From: Arthrobacter sp. StoSoilB20
GTDB lineage: Bacteria; Actinomycetota; Actinomycetes; Actinomycetales; Micrococcaceae
Assembly (NCBI RefSeq): GCF_019977295.1
Contig: NZ_AP024651.1
Location: forward strand, 2,728,001-2,792,000
Direction of reading: 5' to 3'
DNA: 64,000 bases
The notes below the pieces were generated by a model. The model did no database searches, had not been told where the DNA came from, and was given only the letters and a program-made list of their open reading frames with translations. This document shows positions 45,107 through 55,400 of this stretch, in pieces. A program made the translations under genes and the position numbers. Every line of letters starts with the position of its first letter. Positions within the stretch are counted from its first letter, which is position 1.

Positions 45107-45349
45107 TTAGTGGCCCTGCCCGTGGGTGTGCTTGTTCGGGTGCTGGCGGTGCGGGTCAGCGTGCTCTTCAACAGCCTCGTGGCGGTTGCCCAGGTTGGTG
45201 TAGGAAAGAGTGACGAACATGAGGACAAGCAGGAACGCGAACATCACGATGCCAAAGACCCACGGCTCTGCCCACAGGGGTGCGAGTTCCTCGTGGCCGC
45301 CGCCTTCAGTTTCGGCGGCAATGGACGTGGCGATCTGCTGAAACAGCAT
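45107..45349 (-). CDS. Small single-pass membrane protein with His-rich tail
   Basis: 80 residues: a short N-terminal part ([20 protein letters not shown]), one membrane helix ([21 protein letters not shown]), and a His/Asn/Lys-rich end [18 protein letters not shown]. The tail could bind metal, though that is only a guess from composition. GGGGAG lies upstream of the ATG. It is located between proA and nadD and probably co-transcribed with them. Not recognised as a characterised family. Confidence 0.75.
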   Translation of the reverse strand: MLFQQIATSIAAETEGGGHEELAPLWAEPWVFGIVMFAFLLVLMFVTLSYTNLGNRHEAVEEHADPHRQHPNKHTHGQGH

Positions 45350-45431
45350 CTTCTCCCCTAGTTGGTTCTCAAAGGTTTTGCACGGCGGGGCTTCCCGACG
45401 TTCCGGACTTCTGTTCTATGTTACCGCGTTG

Positions 45432-46796
45432 CTAGCTGCGGACTTGGCCTTCGCCTTGGACGATCCACTTGGTGGTAGTCAGCTCAGTGAGTCCCATGGG
45501 ACCGCGCGCGTGCAGCTTCTGCGTCGAAATGCCGACCTCGGCACCGAGTCCCAGTTCACCGCCGTCGGTAAACCGCGTGGAAGCGTTCACGATCACCGCT
45601 GCAGAATCTATTTCCGCGATGAATTTCTCGGCGTTCGCGAGGTTGTTGGTGAGGATCGCCTCGGTGTGCCCCGTTGTCCACGTGCGGATGTGGTGGAGTG
45701 CCTCATCCAGGTTGTCCACCATGGCTACCGCCAGGTCAAGGTCCATGTACTCGGTGGCCCAGTCGTCGTCGTCCGCGGGAACGGTTTCAACGTCCCCACC
45801 CAACGCAGCGGCAATCCTCTCATCCACATGGAGCGTCACCCCATGTGCACGCAGGGCCTTGGCGACAGCAGGAAGCACCGTTGCACGGGAGTGCACCAGC
45901 AAGGTCTCCACCGTGTTGCAGACACTGGGGCGCTGCGTTTTGGCGTTAAGGAGGATCTCCACGGCCATTTCTTCACTTGCCGACTCATCGATGAAGATGT
46001 GGACGTTGCCTTCGCCTGTTTCAATGACGGGCACGGCAGAGTTGGTCACAACCGTCTGGATGAGGTCGCGCCCACCACGGGGTATGAGGACATCCACGCG
46101 GCCGCGGGCACGCATGAGCACGTTGGCGCCTTCGCGGCCGTACTGGTCCACGGTCTGGACAGCATCGGCCGGCAAGCCCACCGAGTCCAGTGCTTCCCGA
46201 AGGATCCGCACCAGCGCTTCATTGGTGTTCGCAGCAGCGGAGCCGCCACGGAGGATCACGGCGTTGCCGCTTTTCAGGGCCAGGCCGGCGATGTCGACTG
46301 TGACGTTGGGGCGTGCCTCGTAGATTGCGGCTACCACGCCCATGGGCACGTTGACTTGCCGGAGCCGGAGGCCGTTGGGGAGCGTCTGCCCGCGAACCAC
46401 GTTTCCCACGGGATCGGGCAAACCGGCAAGGTTCTCCAACGCGGCGACCAGGCCGTCAATCCGGGCAGGCGTCAGGGTCAATCGGTCCAGGAGTGCTGCC
46501 GACGTCCCATTGGCGCGGCCCACGGCGATGTCCTTGGCGTTGGCCTCCAAAACATGTTTCCGGTTCTCCACCAAGGCAGTTCCAATGGCGCGCAGCGCAC
46601 GGTCCTTCCAGGCGCGGTTTGCCTGGCCCATGCGGCGGGCGGCCTTACGGGAACGGTCGGCAATGGCGTGGACTGCGGCTTGGACATCCTCCGGGGAGAG
46701 CGGAGCACCTCCTGCCACAGGGTTCTCCGGCGTGATACCGGCAGCACCGGAAACGTCGGAGATCACAGGGGCATCAGGGGTCAGCGCTTCAGTCAT
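45432..46796 (-). CDS. proA: Glutamate-5-semialdehyde dehydrogenase (gamma-glutamyl phosphate reductase)
   Basis: A 454-residue ALDH-superfamily enzyme of proline synthesis, reducing gamma-glutamyl phosphate with NADPH. Motifs: VPMGVVAAIYEARPNVT, LKSGNAVILRGG, and the catalytic cysteine in QRPSVCNTVETLLVH. The N-terminus has a 35-residue extension relative to the shortest homologues. It overlaps proB by four bases. Confidence 0.95.
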   Translation of the reverse strand: MTEALTPDAPVISDVSGAAGITPENPVAGGAPLSPEDVQAAVHAIADRSRKAARRMGQANRAWKDRALRAIGTALVENRKHVLEANAKDIAVGRANGTSAALLDRLTLTPARIDGLVAALENLAGLPDPVGNVVRGQTLPNGLRLRQVNVPMGVVAAIYEARPNVTVDIAGLALKSGNAVILRGGSAAANTNEALVRILREALDSVGLPADAVQTVDQYGREGANVLMRARGRVDVLIPRGGRDLIQTVVTNSAVPVIETGEGNVHIFIDESASEEMAVEILLNAKTQRPSVCNTVETLLVHSRATVLPAVAKALRAHGVTLHVDERIAAALGGDVETVPADDDDWATEYMDLDLAVAMVDNLDEALHHIRTWTTGHTEAILTNNLANAEKFIAEIDSAAVIVNASTRFTDGGELGLGAEVGISTQKLHARGPMGLTELTTTKWIVQGEGQVRS

Positions 46797-47977
46797 GCTC
46801 CAAGTTTAGATGAGCGGGACGTCCGCAGGAGCACCAAATCATCAACATGAACAACTTCGCGGTCGTAGCCCCGGCCCATCGACTGCCCGAGCTCCTGGGT
46901 AGTGCGCCCCAGCATGCGTGGAAGTTCGTCCGAGGAGTAGTTCACCAGCCCACGTGCCACCACGGTTCCGTCGTGTGCCACCATCTCCACGGGGTCGCCG
47001 GCTTCGAAGTCACCGCTTACCTCCGAAATGCCCGCAGGAAGGAGTGACCTATGCCGTTCGCGTACGGCTTTGACCGCACCGTCGTCGAGCATTAACCGTC
47101 CTTGAACCGTAGCCAAGTGCGCCAACCACAAAAGCCGGACGGGCTTGCGGTTGCCGTTGACCGAGAACCAGGTCCCCACGTCCTCCCCCGCCAAGGCGGC
47201 TGCGGCATTGGCGGTGGACGTTACCAGGGCATGGATGCCGGAGCCGGCCGCGATCGAGGCCGCCTCAACCTTGGTCATCATTCCACCTGTTCCGACGCCG
47301 GCCTTGCCGGCCTTGCCGATGGTCACATCGGCGAGATCCTGGGGACCTTGGACCAGCGGAATACGCTTGGCACCCTGGGACGGCGGACCGTCGTAGAGGG
47401 CGTCGACGTCGGACAGCAGCACCAAGGCATCGGCGCGGACCAAGTGTGCCACCAAAGCGGCCAGGCGATCGTTGTCGCCGAACCGGATCTCGTGGGTAGC
47501 CACAGTGTCGTTCTCATTTACCACCGGCACTACGCCGAGGTTCAGCAGCCGGTCCAGGGCCCTGAAGGCATTGGTGTGCTGGGTGCGGCGCATCAGGTCG
47601 TCCGCGGTCAACAACACTTGGCTGACCGTCACGCCATGGGCACTGAAGGCCTGCGTGTAGCGGGCCATCAGCAGTCCCTGGCCCACACTGGCAGCAGCTT
47701 GCTGCGTTGCCAGGTCCTTTGGCCGTTTGGCCAACCCCAAGGGAGCCAGGCCAGCGGCGATTGCCCCGGAGGAAACCAGGATAATTTCGGTGCCGGCATT
47801 GCGCTTCTCTGCCAAGGCATCAACCAGGCCTGCCAGGGATTTCTCCGAAATACCGCCCTTGATGCTCGTCAGGGAAGAGGAACCGACCTTGACGACAATG
47901 CGCTTGGCGGTGGCGAGGGCCTGGCGTTCAAGGCCCTCGGCGGTGCCAGGAGCGTCGATGGTCCTAGTCGTCATCAC
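46793..47977 (-). CDS. proB: Glutamate 5-kinase with PUA domain
   Basis: A 394-residue enzyme: amino-acid kinase domain ([63 protein letters not shown]) followed by a C-terminal PUA domain (about 300-385). It makes gamma-glutamyl phosphate and is normally inhibited by proline. Start GTG 47977 or ATG 47974; the gene overlaps the obg end by about 14 bases, so it is coupled to obg and proA. Confidence 0.95.
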   Translation of the reverse strand: MMTTRTIDAPGTAEGLERQALATAKRIVVKVGSSSLTSIKGGISEKSLAGLVDALAEKRNAGTEIILVSSGAIAAGLAPLGLAKRPKDLATQQAAASVGQGLLMARYTQAFSAHGVTVSQVLLTADDLMRRTQHTNAFRALDRLLNLGVVPVVNENDTVATHEIRFGDNDRLAALVAHLVRADALVLLSDVDALYDGPPSQGAKRIPLVQGPQDLADVTIGKAGKAGVGTGGMMTKVEAASIAAGSGIHALVTSTANAAAALAGEDVGTWFSVNGNRKPVRLLWLAHLATVQGRLMLDDGAVKAVRERHRSLLPAGISEVSGDFEAGDPVEMVAHDGTVVARGLVNYSSDELPRMLGRTTQELGQSMGRGYDREVVHVDDLVLLRTSRSSKLGA

Positions 47978-49550
47978 CGGAGTCCAGGGTGCTCTCCCTC
48001 ACAGTCTGGGCGCGGCGGCCACTGACGGATTCGGTCCAGATGCCTGCCTTGCGCTCGGCTTCAAGTTCTGCACGCGCGGCTGCCTTTGCTTCGCGGCGCT
48101 CGATCTGCTCATCACGCTTCTGCGAACGCGTGGGGCGATCGCCAATGTCGGCAACGCGGATGTCGGTACCACGGGGGGTGGCCAGGAGTTCGGCACCGGC
48201 CATCATGGTGGGCTCCCAGTCGAACACGACGCCGTCGTCCTCACCGATGACCACGGTATCGCCCGGCTTGGCGCCAACTTTGAAGAGCTCCGTTTCAACA
48301 CCCAGCTTGGCCAGTCGGTCTGCAAGGTAGCCAATGGCCTCTTCGTTGGTGAAGTCGGTCTGCTTGACCCACCGCACGGGCTTTTCGCCCAGGACGCGGA
48401 ACAGCGGCTCGAGGTTCTTTTCTTCGCGGCGGATCTTGAAGCCGGATTCGTTGACTGCGCGCGGCCTGAGGACGGGCGGGGCCACCTTGGGAGGTGCGAC
48501 TGCCACAGCATCCCGGGCAGCCTTGACGATCTCGGCCATCGCAAATCCGAGCTGGCGCAGGCCCTCATGGCTGGTAGCTGAGACTTCGAAGACACGGTAG
48601 CCGCGTGCTTCCAGGTCCGGACGGACGAACTCGGCCATGTCCTTGCCATCAGGAAGGTCAACCTTGTTGAGGACCACAAGCTTGGGGCGCTCGTTGAGCG
48701 GTACGACTTCGCCGTCAACTCCCGCGTAGCTCATGTCAACCGCGTACTTCTCCAATTCCGCCTCGATAATGGCGAGGTCGGACAAAGGATCGCGGTCCGA
48801 TTCAAGGGTTCCGCAGTCCAGAACGTGCACCAGTGCGGCGCAGCGCTCAACGTGGCGGAGGAAGTTGTGGCCAAGGCCCTTGCCTTCGCTGGCGCCCTCA
48901 ATCAACCCCGGAACATCGGCGATAGTGAAGCGGATATCTCCGGCCTGGACCACACCAAGGTTGGGAATGAGGGTGGTGAAGGGGTAATCGGCGATCTTCG
49001 GCCGGGCGGCAGACATGGCAGCGATGAGGCTGGACTTGCCGGCGGAGGGGAAGCCGACCAGCGCGATATCGGCGATGGACTTCAATTCCAGGACGATATC
49101 GCTGGATTCGCCTTCGATACCGAGCAGCGCAAACCCGGGAGCCCTGCGCTTCTGGGACGAAAGGGAGGCATTGCCAAGACCGCCTTGGCCGCCTGCAGCA
49201 GCAATGAATTCAGTACCCTCGCCCACGAGGTCAGCCAGGACTTCCCCGTCCTTGGTCTTGACCACGGTGCCATCAGGAACCGGAAGGATCAGGGTCTCGC
49301 CGTTCTTGCCGCCGCGCCAGTCACCCATGCCCGGGCCACCATTGGTGGCGTGGCGGTGGGGTGCGTGGTGGTAGTCAAGCAGGGTGGTGGTCTGGGCGGA
49401 TACCCGGAGGATGACATCGCCGCCGTTGCCGCCGTTGCCGCCATCAGGGCCACCGAGGGGCTTGAACTTCTCCCGCTTGACAGAGACACAGCCGTGGCCG
49501 CCGGTTCCGCCGGATACGTGCAGTACTACCCGGTCTACAAAGCTAGCCAC
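47964..49550 (-). CDS. obg: GTPase Obg (CgtA)
   Basis: 528 residues in three parts: the glycine-rich Obg fold (1-160, [17 protein letters not shown] repeats), the G domain ([38 protein letters not shown]), and a C-terminal OCT domain (about 340-430) plus a charged tail. It takes part in late 50S assembly and stress control. The start is GTG 49550 with GGAG six bases upstream. It follows the rpmA terminator, so it has its own promoter or depends on read-through. Confidence 0.96.
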   Translation of the reverse strand: MASFVDRVVLHVSGGTGGHGCVSVKREKFKPLGGPDGGNGGNGGDVILRVSAQTTTLLDYHHAPHRHATNGGPGMGDWRGGKNGETLILPVPDGTVVKTKDGEVLADLVGEGTEFIAAAGGQGGLGNASLSSQKRRAPGFALLGIEGESSDIVLELKSIADIALVGFPSAGKSSLIAAMSAARPKIADYPFTTLIPNLGVVQAGDIRFTIADVPGLIEGASEGKGLGHNFLRHVERCAALVHVLDCGTLESDRDPLSDLAIIEAELEKYAVDMSYAGVDGEVVPLNERPKLVVLNKVDLPDGKDMAEFVRPDLEARGYRVFEVSATSHEGLRQLGFAMAEIVKAARDAVAVAPPKVAPPVLRPRAVNESGFKIRREEKNLEPLFRVLGEKPVRWVKQTDFTNEEAIGYLADRLAKLGVETELFKVGAKPGDTVVIGEDDGVVFDWEPTMMAGAELLATPRGTDIRVADIGDRPTRSQKRDEQIERREAKAAARAELEAERKAGIWTESVSGRRAQTVRESTLDSGDDD

Positions 49551-49658
49551 GTGGATCTCCTCATTTGCTGTCCTACAGCGTTTGTTGCTGTTGCCAGCGT
49601 TGTTGCAAAAACCAGCGCGCCCAAAGCGCCCTAGTCGATTGTAATGCGGTTAAAAGAA

Positions 49659-49690
49659 CGGTGGAGCGGGCCGTTTGGCCCGCTCCACCG
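49659..49690 (-). terminator. Rho-independent terminator of rplU-rpmA
   Basis: CGGTGGAGCGGGCC and GGCCCGCTCCACCG form a perfect 14-bp stem with loop GTTT; on the minus strand TTCTTTTAA follows. It lies 16 bases after the rpmA stop. Confidence 0.92.
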
Positions 49691-49705
49691 GTTCAGAACT
49701 TGTTG

Positions 49706-49969
49706 TTACTCTGCAGCTGCAGCAGCAACGATGTTCACTACGCGACGGCCGCGGCGAGTACCAAACTCAACCGCACCGGCCTGCAGGGCGAACAGGGTGT
49801 CGTCGCCACCGCGGCCAACGCCTGCACCGGGGTGGAAGTGGGTGCCACGCTGGCGAACGATGATTTCGCCTGCGGAAACTACCTGACCACCGAAGCGCTT
49901 GACGCCCAGGTACTGTGCGTTGGAGTCACGACCGTTGCGAGTGGAACTCGCGCCTTTTTTGTGTGCCAT
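49706..49969 (-). CDS. rpmA: 50S ribosomal protein L27
   Basis: 87 residues with the L27 hallmarks [39 protein letters not shown] and [16 protein letters not shown]. No N-terminal extension needing cleavage (as in Firmicutes) is present. Last gene of the rplU-rpmA pair. Confidence 0.98.
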   Translation of the reverse strand: MAHKKGASSTRNGRDSNAQYLGVKRFGGQVVSAGEIIVRQRGTHFHPGAGVGRGGDDTLFALQAGAVEFGTRRGRRVVNIVAAAAAE

Positions 49970-50031
49970 GTGAAATGCCTGCCTCTAAATTTCTGGGGAA
50001 ACTGAAAAACCTGAACAGCGGGTAACGAAAG

Positions 50032-50352
50032 TTACGCGATGCTGGTGATCTTGATCTTGGTCAGTTCCTGACGGTGACCCTGACGCTTCCGGTAGCCGGT
50101 CTTGTTCTTGAACTTCTGGATGACGATCTTCGGACCACGAAGGTCTTCGAGGATCTCAGCCGTAACCTTGACGTTGGCCAGTTCCGCAGCTGCGGAGGTG
50201 ACCTTGTCGCCGTCAACCAGGAGCAAGGCGGGCAGCTCAAGCGTGCTGCCGGCTCCACCGGGGACGCGGTTAAGCGTTACGTAGTCTCCAACGGAAACTT
50301 TTTCTTGGCGGCCGCCTGCGCGGACAATCGCGTACACCACTTGGGTACTCAC
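50032..50352 (-). CDS. rplU: 50S ribosomal protein L21
   Basis: 106 residues with [19 protein letters not shown] and the C-terminal RNA-binding motif [19 protein letters not shown] stretch ([15 protein letters not shown]) ending [10 protein letters not shown]. Start GTG 50352 preceded by GAGAGAA; GTG 50340 (VYAIVRAGG) is possible. Pairs with rpmA in one transcript. Confidence 0.97.
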   Translation of the reverse strand: MSTQVVYAIVRAGGRQEKVSVGDYVTLNRVPGGAGSTLELPALLLVDGDKVTSAAAELANVKVTAEILEDLRGPKIVIQKFKNKTGYRKRQGHRQELTKIKITSIA

Positions 50353-50718
50353 TTCTCTCGACGTTTATAACTAAATTTGCGTGCGGAACCTTGAACCGGA
50401 ATCAGGCTTGGTTCGCGCTGTGCCTCAACGCCGTGGACTTCTGATCGAAGTCCGCGAGTCATCCCATGAACAATTCCAAGGGGCATAACCCAAGTGTTGG
50501 CGTAAGCACCGAAGATCAAGATTACGCTAGTTTGACCTTCAGCTGCAAATGAGGCCGGGTCCGGAGGCTACCACGTGACTTGCGTCACCAGATGAAACGG
50601 ACTCTCCCGGCACCGTGCCCATACAGCCTACAGGGTTTGAGGCCGATTAGCGTGATTGGGTCCGCGACGCGCTGTGGGCGAGTTGCGGATCCAGTCCAAA
50701 AGCCCTCTCCCACAGCCC
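50353..50718 (-). promoter_or_regulatory. 366-base rplU promoter/leader region, with a possible L21 leader hairpin
   Basis: No gene is visible. A 10-bp hairpin with one G-U (50432-50441 pairs with 50447-50456; GGACTTC/GAAGTCC core, 5-base loop) lies 80 bases before the rplU start, the place where L21 leader RNAs occur. A TAATCT-like -10 hexamer is present on the minus strand near 50520. The far end holds the 3' side of the thiD-tenA transcript. Confidence 0.4.
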
Positions 50719-52236
50719 TCAGGCAAAAACTCCGGGGGCATCGAAGAACGCCGTCTCGTAGCGGCAGGACAAGGCAAAAGCCTCCACCATGGCCGCCCGC
50801 TCCCCCTCCGACGCTGCAGCTGCAGCCGCGTCAGTGAAGTTGATCGCATTCCTGGTGGCCGCGGCAAAGTCCTCGTCGGCATAGGTCCGGAGCCAGTCCG
50901 CATAGGGGTGCCCTGCCGGGGACCCTGCCTCTACAAAAGCCGCATTGAGCTGCTGGCCAACCTCCGCGTACAGCCAATAGCAGGGCAGGATGGCTGCGAG
51001 AACCAGGGGGTAGCTGCCGCTGGCCGAGGCCGCCAGCAGATGATCCACGTAGGACTTGGTGACCGGCCCGGTCCCCGAGGATGCCTCGCGGGTGCTGAGC
51101 CAGTTCCTGTGCAGTTCCGATTCCACCTCAAGGCATTGCTGCGAGGCTTTCGCCCAGAACAGTTGCTCTTCTTCGCTGGGGGCCAGAGCGCCTGCACGCG
51201 CCAGCACCCTGGAGTACCCGTTGAGGTAGATGGCGTCCTGGGCGAGGTAGTAGTTGAACGCAGCTTCCGGGAGTTTGCCCGATTTCAGGCCCTCAATGAA
51301 CCCGAGCTTGTAGATTGCCTCCAGCTCCACAGTGGCTTCCTTCCAGAGCGTCGCGGCAAAATCCCCACGCCTCAGGACCCTCTGGTGATGAAAATGGTGG
51401 ACCGGACCGTTTCCGAGCCCCACCTCGAGGCTGTCAGCCTTGAGCAAGGCCCCAAGCAACCACGGTTTGACCTCGCGCAAGGACACTTCCCAGTCGCCGG
51501 TACGGGCCTGGACAGTGGCCAGCGCCGAGGACAACGAGCATCCTGTGCCATGGCTGTTCTGTGTATCCACCCGGGGGCCGGCTACCTCAATGACGTCCTG
51601 GCTCAGGAGTCCGCTGGTGTTCACCAGCGCGTCCGGGCATTCGGACCCCGCCAGGTGCCCGCCCTTCACCAGGACTGTATTGCCGCACTCAGCGGCGAGT
51701 CGTTTTCCCTGGTCCAATGCCGAAGCCCAGTCGGCCGCCTCAGCCTCCCCCAACAGCATGGCAAGTTCGGGGAGGTTGGGCGTGATGAGGTCAGCCAAGG
51801 GAAGCAGGGCACGCAAAGCCGACTCGGCGGATCCCTGCAGGAGCCTGTCACCACTGGTAGCCACCATCACCGGGTCAAGGACCACGACGGCGGGGCGCAC
51901 CTCCTCGAGCCAGCGGCGGACCTCATCGATGACCGCTGCGTCACCGAGCATCCCGATTTTGACGGCATCGATGGCGATGTCCGTGCTGATGGCCTCCAAC
52001 TGCAGCCGCAGGAATTCCACCGGGGGTACATGGACCGCGCTGACTCCTTTGGTGTTCTGCGCCGTCAACGCGGTCAATGCCGCCATGCCATAGCCGCCGT
52101 GGGCTGCAATGCTCTTCAGATCAGCCTGGATACCGGCACCACCGGACGGGTCCGAGCCTGCGATGCTCAGCACCCGGGGGGTTTCCCGTCCGGAAACGGC
52201 CAGAGGGTACACAGGAGAGTACGACGATAACGTCAT
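50719..52236 (-). CDS. thiD: ThiD-TenA fusion (HMP/HMP-P kinase plus aminopyrimidine aminohydrolase)
   Basis: 505 residues in two domains. Residues about 20-280 are ThiD, the ribokinase-fold kinase that phosphorylates HMP and HMP-P (SIAGSDPSGGAGIQADLKSI, MVATSGDRLL, VLVKGGH, SHGTGCSLSSALA). Residues about 300-500 are TenA (YYLAQDAIYLNGYSRVLARA, ILPCYWLYAEVGQQL, FALSCRYETAFFD), which salvages thiamin breakdown products; the TenA nucleophile is likely the cysteine in ILPCYW or SCRYE. The ATG at 52236 lies just after a TPP riboswitch. Confidence 0.93.
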   Translation of the reverse strand: MTLSSYSPVYPLAVSGRETPRVLSIAGSDPSGGAGIQADLKSIAAHGGYGMAALTALTAQNTKGVSAVHVPPVEFLRLQLEAISTDIAIDAVKIGMLGDAAVIDEVRRWLEEVRPAVVVLDPVMVATSGDRLLQGSAESALRALLPLADLITPNLPELAMLLGEAEAADWASALDQGKRLAAECGNTVLVKGGHLAGSECPDALVNTSGLLSQDVIEVAGPRVDTQNSHGTGCSLSSALATVQARTGDWEVSLREVKPWLLGALLKADSLEVGLGNGPVHHFHHQRVLRRGDFAATLWKEATVELEAIYKLGFIEGLKSGKLPEAAFNYYLAQDAIYLNGYSRVLARAGALAPSEEEQLFWAKASQQCLEVESELHRNWLSTREASSGTGPVTKSYVDHLLAASASGSYPLVLAAILPCYWLYAEVGQQLNAAFVEAGSPAGHPYADWLRTYADEDFAAATRNAINFTDAAAAAASEGERAAMVEAFALSCRYETAFFDAPGVFA

Positions 52237-52240
52237 GGGG

Positions 52241-52320
52241 ACATCCCTTCGCCGGTGCTAACCGGACAGGTTCAACGGGTCTGGTCTCAGCCTGGCCCAA
52301 TGCCCGGCACCCCGTGTCAG
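52241..52320 (-). ncRNA. TPP (THI-box) riboswitch controlling thiD-tenA
   Basis: On the minus strand the conserved elements appear in order: ACACGGGGTGCC, GGCTGAGACCAGACCC, GTTGAACCTGTCCGGTTAG, CACCGGCGAAGGGATGT. The last arm contains GGGATG, which is also the ribosome site, four or five bases before the ATG at 52236, so control is probably at translation initiation. Confidence 0.95.
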
Positions 52321-52400
52321 TCCACCAGCGTAGCCGGGATGCACAGCGGCCGTGGAACTTCGCCACGCTGAAGACCGGATATGACCGCTGGGGCGGACGG

Positions 52401-52450
52401 CAAAGGGCCCCGCAGTACCCGTCGGCGACGGTCTACTGCAGGGCCCTTTG
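52401..52450 (-). terminator. Terminator-like hairpin after the RNase E/G gene
   Basis: CAAAGGGCCC, a bulge and GCAGTA pair with TACTGC and GGGCCCTTTG (16 bp overall) around an inner GC-rich loop. It lies just beyond the RNase E/G stop and before the TPP riboswitch transcript. No T-run is present. Confidence 0.6.
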
Positions 52451-52461
52451 TTGTCGAAATA

Positions 52462-55400
52462 CTAGAGCTCGGAGGCCGGTACGCCCACCCCAAGGATGAT
52501 GGGCTCCGCGGACGCGGCCTTCGTGGCTGGCTCTGAAGGTGCTTTGGCCTCGTGCGATGTTCCACCGGCAGCTGAAGCAGTAGCTTCGTGGTGCTCGACG
52601 CTGGTTTCGTTGGCGGCGCCCTGCGCCCGGCTGGCGCTGCGGTTGCGACGCCCACGGCGGGTGCCCGACGTCGACGCAGCATCATGGCCTGCATCCGCAG
52701 GCCTGGCTACGGCGACCGCGGGTGCGGCAGCTGCCTTGGGAGGGAGTACTTCTTCCGGCTTTTCGGCAGGAGCCGCGCCAAGGTGTGAGAAGGCCTCTGC
52801 AAGGAGGTCCAGGCTCATGGCCGGCTTGGCTGCCGGCGGTTCCTCGTGGTGTTCACCGATCGGCAGCGCTACTTCTTCGCCACCGAAACGCAGGACCGGA
52901 GTGGACCGTGCTTCACGGACAGCTGCTTCCCGCTCTGATTCACGTGAGGCCGGCTCTCCAGCCTCGCTCCGGGCTGCCTGCCCGGCGCTTGCCTGCTGCT
53001 GACCGGTTGCCCGTGCCTGCTCCTCCGCGCGGTGAACTTCGTCGTCGTGCAGGTGGGCTGCGTGCGCGGCGGCAGCGATGGTGGCCAGTGCCGCCCGGGT
53101 GGCCTCAGCTTTGGCCTGCTTGGCCGGGTCCTGCGGCTCGGTCGAAACAGGAGCTGCAGCCGGAGCGGGCGGTGCGGTGTGGACCGGCGCGGGGGCCTCG
53201 GCGACGGGTTGTCCGCCACCCTTGCCGCGGCGACGCTTGCGCTCCGTCCGTGCTGCGGGTTGCTGGGCCTCGGTGTGGGGACGGTGCTGCTCAGCGGCCA
53301 CAACGTTGGCGCGGCGGTGCTCAACGGGTTCGTCGTGGGTGACGACGCCGCGGCCGGCGCAATGCTCGCACTGCTCACCAAAGACCTCCAGGAGGCCAGT
53401 GCCCATGCGCTTGCGGGTCATCTGGACCAAGCCCAAGGACGTCACCTCGGCTACTTGGTGCTTGGTGCGGTCGCGGCCCAGGCACTCAACCATGCGGCGG
53501 AGGACGAGGTCGCGGTTGGACTCAAGGACCATGTCGATGAAGTCGATGACGATGATGCCGCCAATGTCACGGAGGCGAAGCTGGCGGACAACTTCCTCAG
53601 CGGCTTCGAGGTTGTTCTTGGTGACCGTTTCCTCGAGGTTGCCGCCACTGCCGGTGAATTTACCGGTGTTGACGTCTACCACTGTCATGGCTTCGGTGCG
53701 GTCGATGACCAGCGAACCGCCCGAGGGGAGGAACACCTTGCGTTCCAGTGCCTTGTGGATCTGCTCGTCGATACGCCAGGCAGCAAAGATGTCCTGGTCC
53801 TTGGTCCACTTCTCAAGGCGGCCCACCAGGTCAGGGGCAACGTAGGTAACGTATGCCTCAATGGTGTCCCAGGCGTCGTCGCCGGAAACGATCAGTTTGG
53901 AGAAGTCCTCATTGAAGACATCACGTACCACCTTGATGGTCAGGTCCGGCTCGCCGTAAAGCAATTCCGGAGCCAGGACCTTGGTGGACGAGGCCTGTCC
54001 CTCAATGCCTTCCCACTGTGCGCGCAGACGGTTGATGTCGTGCGTCAGTTCCTCTTCGGATGCGCCCTCGGCAGCCGTGCGGACAATGACGCCGGCGTTT
54101 TCTGGCAGGCGGTCCTTCAGGATGCGCTTGAGGCGGTTGCGTTCGACGTCGGGAAGCTTGCGGGAGATGCCGGTCATGGAACCACCGGGAACGTACACCA
54201 GATACCGGCCGGGAAGGGAGATCTGGCTGGTGAGGCGGGCACCCTTGTGGCCTACGGGGTCCTTGGTGACCTGGACCAGCACAGAGTCGCCGGACTTCAA
54301 GGCGTTCTCGATCCGGCGCGGCTGGCCTTCGAGGTTGACGGCATCCCAGTTGACTTCACCGGCGTACAAGACGGCGTTGCGGCCGCGTCCGATGTCCACG
54401 AAGGCAGCTTCCATGGACGGCAGGACGTTCTGGACCTTGCCCAGGTATACGTTGCCGATCAGGGAATCCTGCTGGGTCTTGGAAACGAAGTGCTCAGCAA
54501 GCACACCGTCTTCCAGGACACCGATCTGAATTCTGTCGTCGCGCTGGCGGACAATCATCTGGCGGTCCACCGACTCGCGGCGGGCCAGGAACTCGGCCTC
54601 GGTGATCACCTGGCGGCGGCGTCCGGTCTCACGAGACTCACGACGACGCTGCTTCTTCGCTTCAAGCCTGGTGGAACCCTTGACACTGGCAACACGGTTC
54701 GATGGTGCAGTCTCCGTCATGGGCCGCGGGGCACGGACGCGCGTCACTGTGTTGGGCGGGTCGTCATCCGTTCCACCGGTCAGTTCAAGGTCCTGGTCAC
54801 CACGGCGGCGGCGACGGCGGCGACGGGAAGTGACACCTTCGTCCGAGGTTTCAGCAACCGGAGCTTCTTCGTCCTCGGACTCGGCACCCTCTTCGGTCTC
54901 GTTTTCCTCGCGCTCGGTTCCGCGCCGGCCACGGCGGCCACGGCTCCGGCGGCGACGACGACTGCCGGCATCCTCCAGCTCATCCTCTGCGCCGGATCCG
55001 GTTTCTTCCTCCGGCTCTTCTTCCTTCTCCTCCACGGCTGCTACACGGGGAACAGTGGTGAGATCCGGGGCCTGGAAAATCATTGACGTGATGGAAACAG
55101 GCTCCAGGAAGAGCGAGGACGAACCTGCAGCGGCAGCTTCCTCCGGGGTTTCCTCAAGGGGAGCCGTCTCAGGGGTTGCTGCGGTCCCGGCTGCTTCAGC
55201 GGCAGGCGCGGCTGGCTGGGAGCCGGCGTCCGGCGTCGTGGGTTCAACGGCGGTTTCCGCCGCGGCCTCCACAACGGTTGCTGCTTCCCCAACCACCGGC
55301 GCTTCTGCCTCGGCCTTGGGTTTGGCAGTACGACGACGGCGGACCGGCTTTTCGGGTGCGGGTTCGGCAACGGCTTCGGGCTGGTTCCCTGCAGCGGCTT

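Noticed and set aside
45378..46850. A 490-residue frame antisense to proA
   Set aside because: Shadow of proA; composition is typical of reverse-complement GC-rich coding DNA.
53032..55086. A 684-residue open frame antisense to the RNase E/G gene
   Set aside because: It is the shadow of a GC-rich gene: the RNase E/G core has clear family motifs, and the antisense product shows none.
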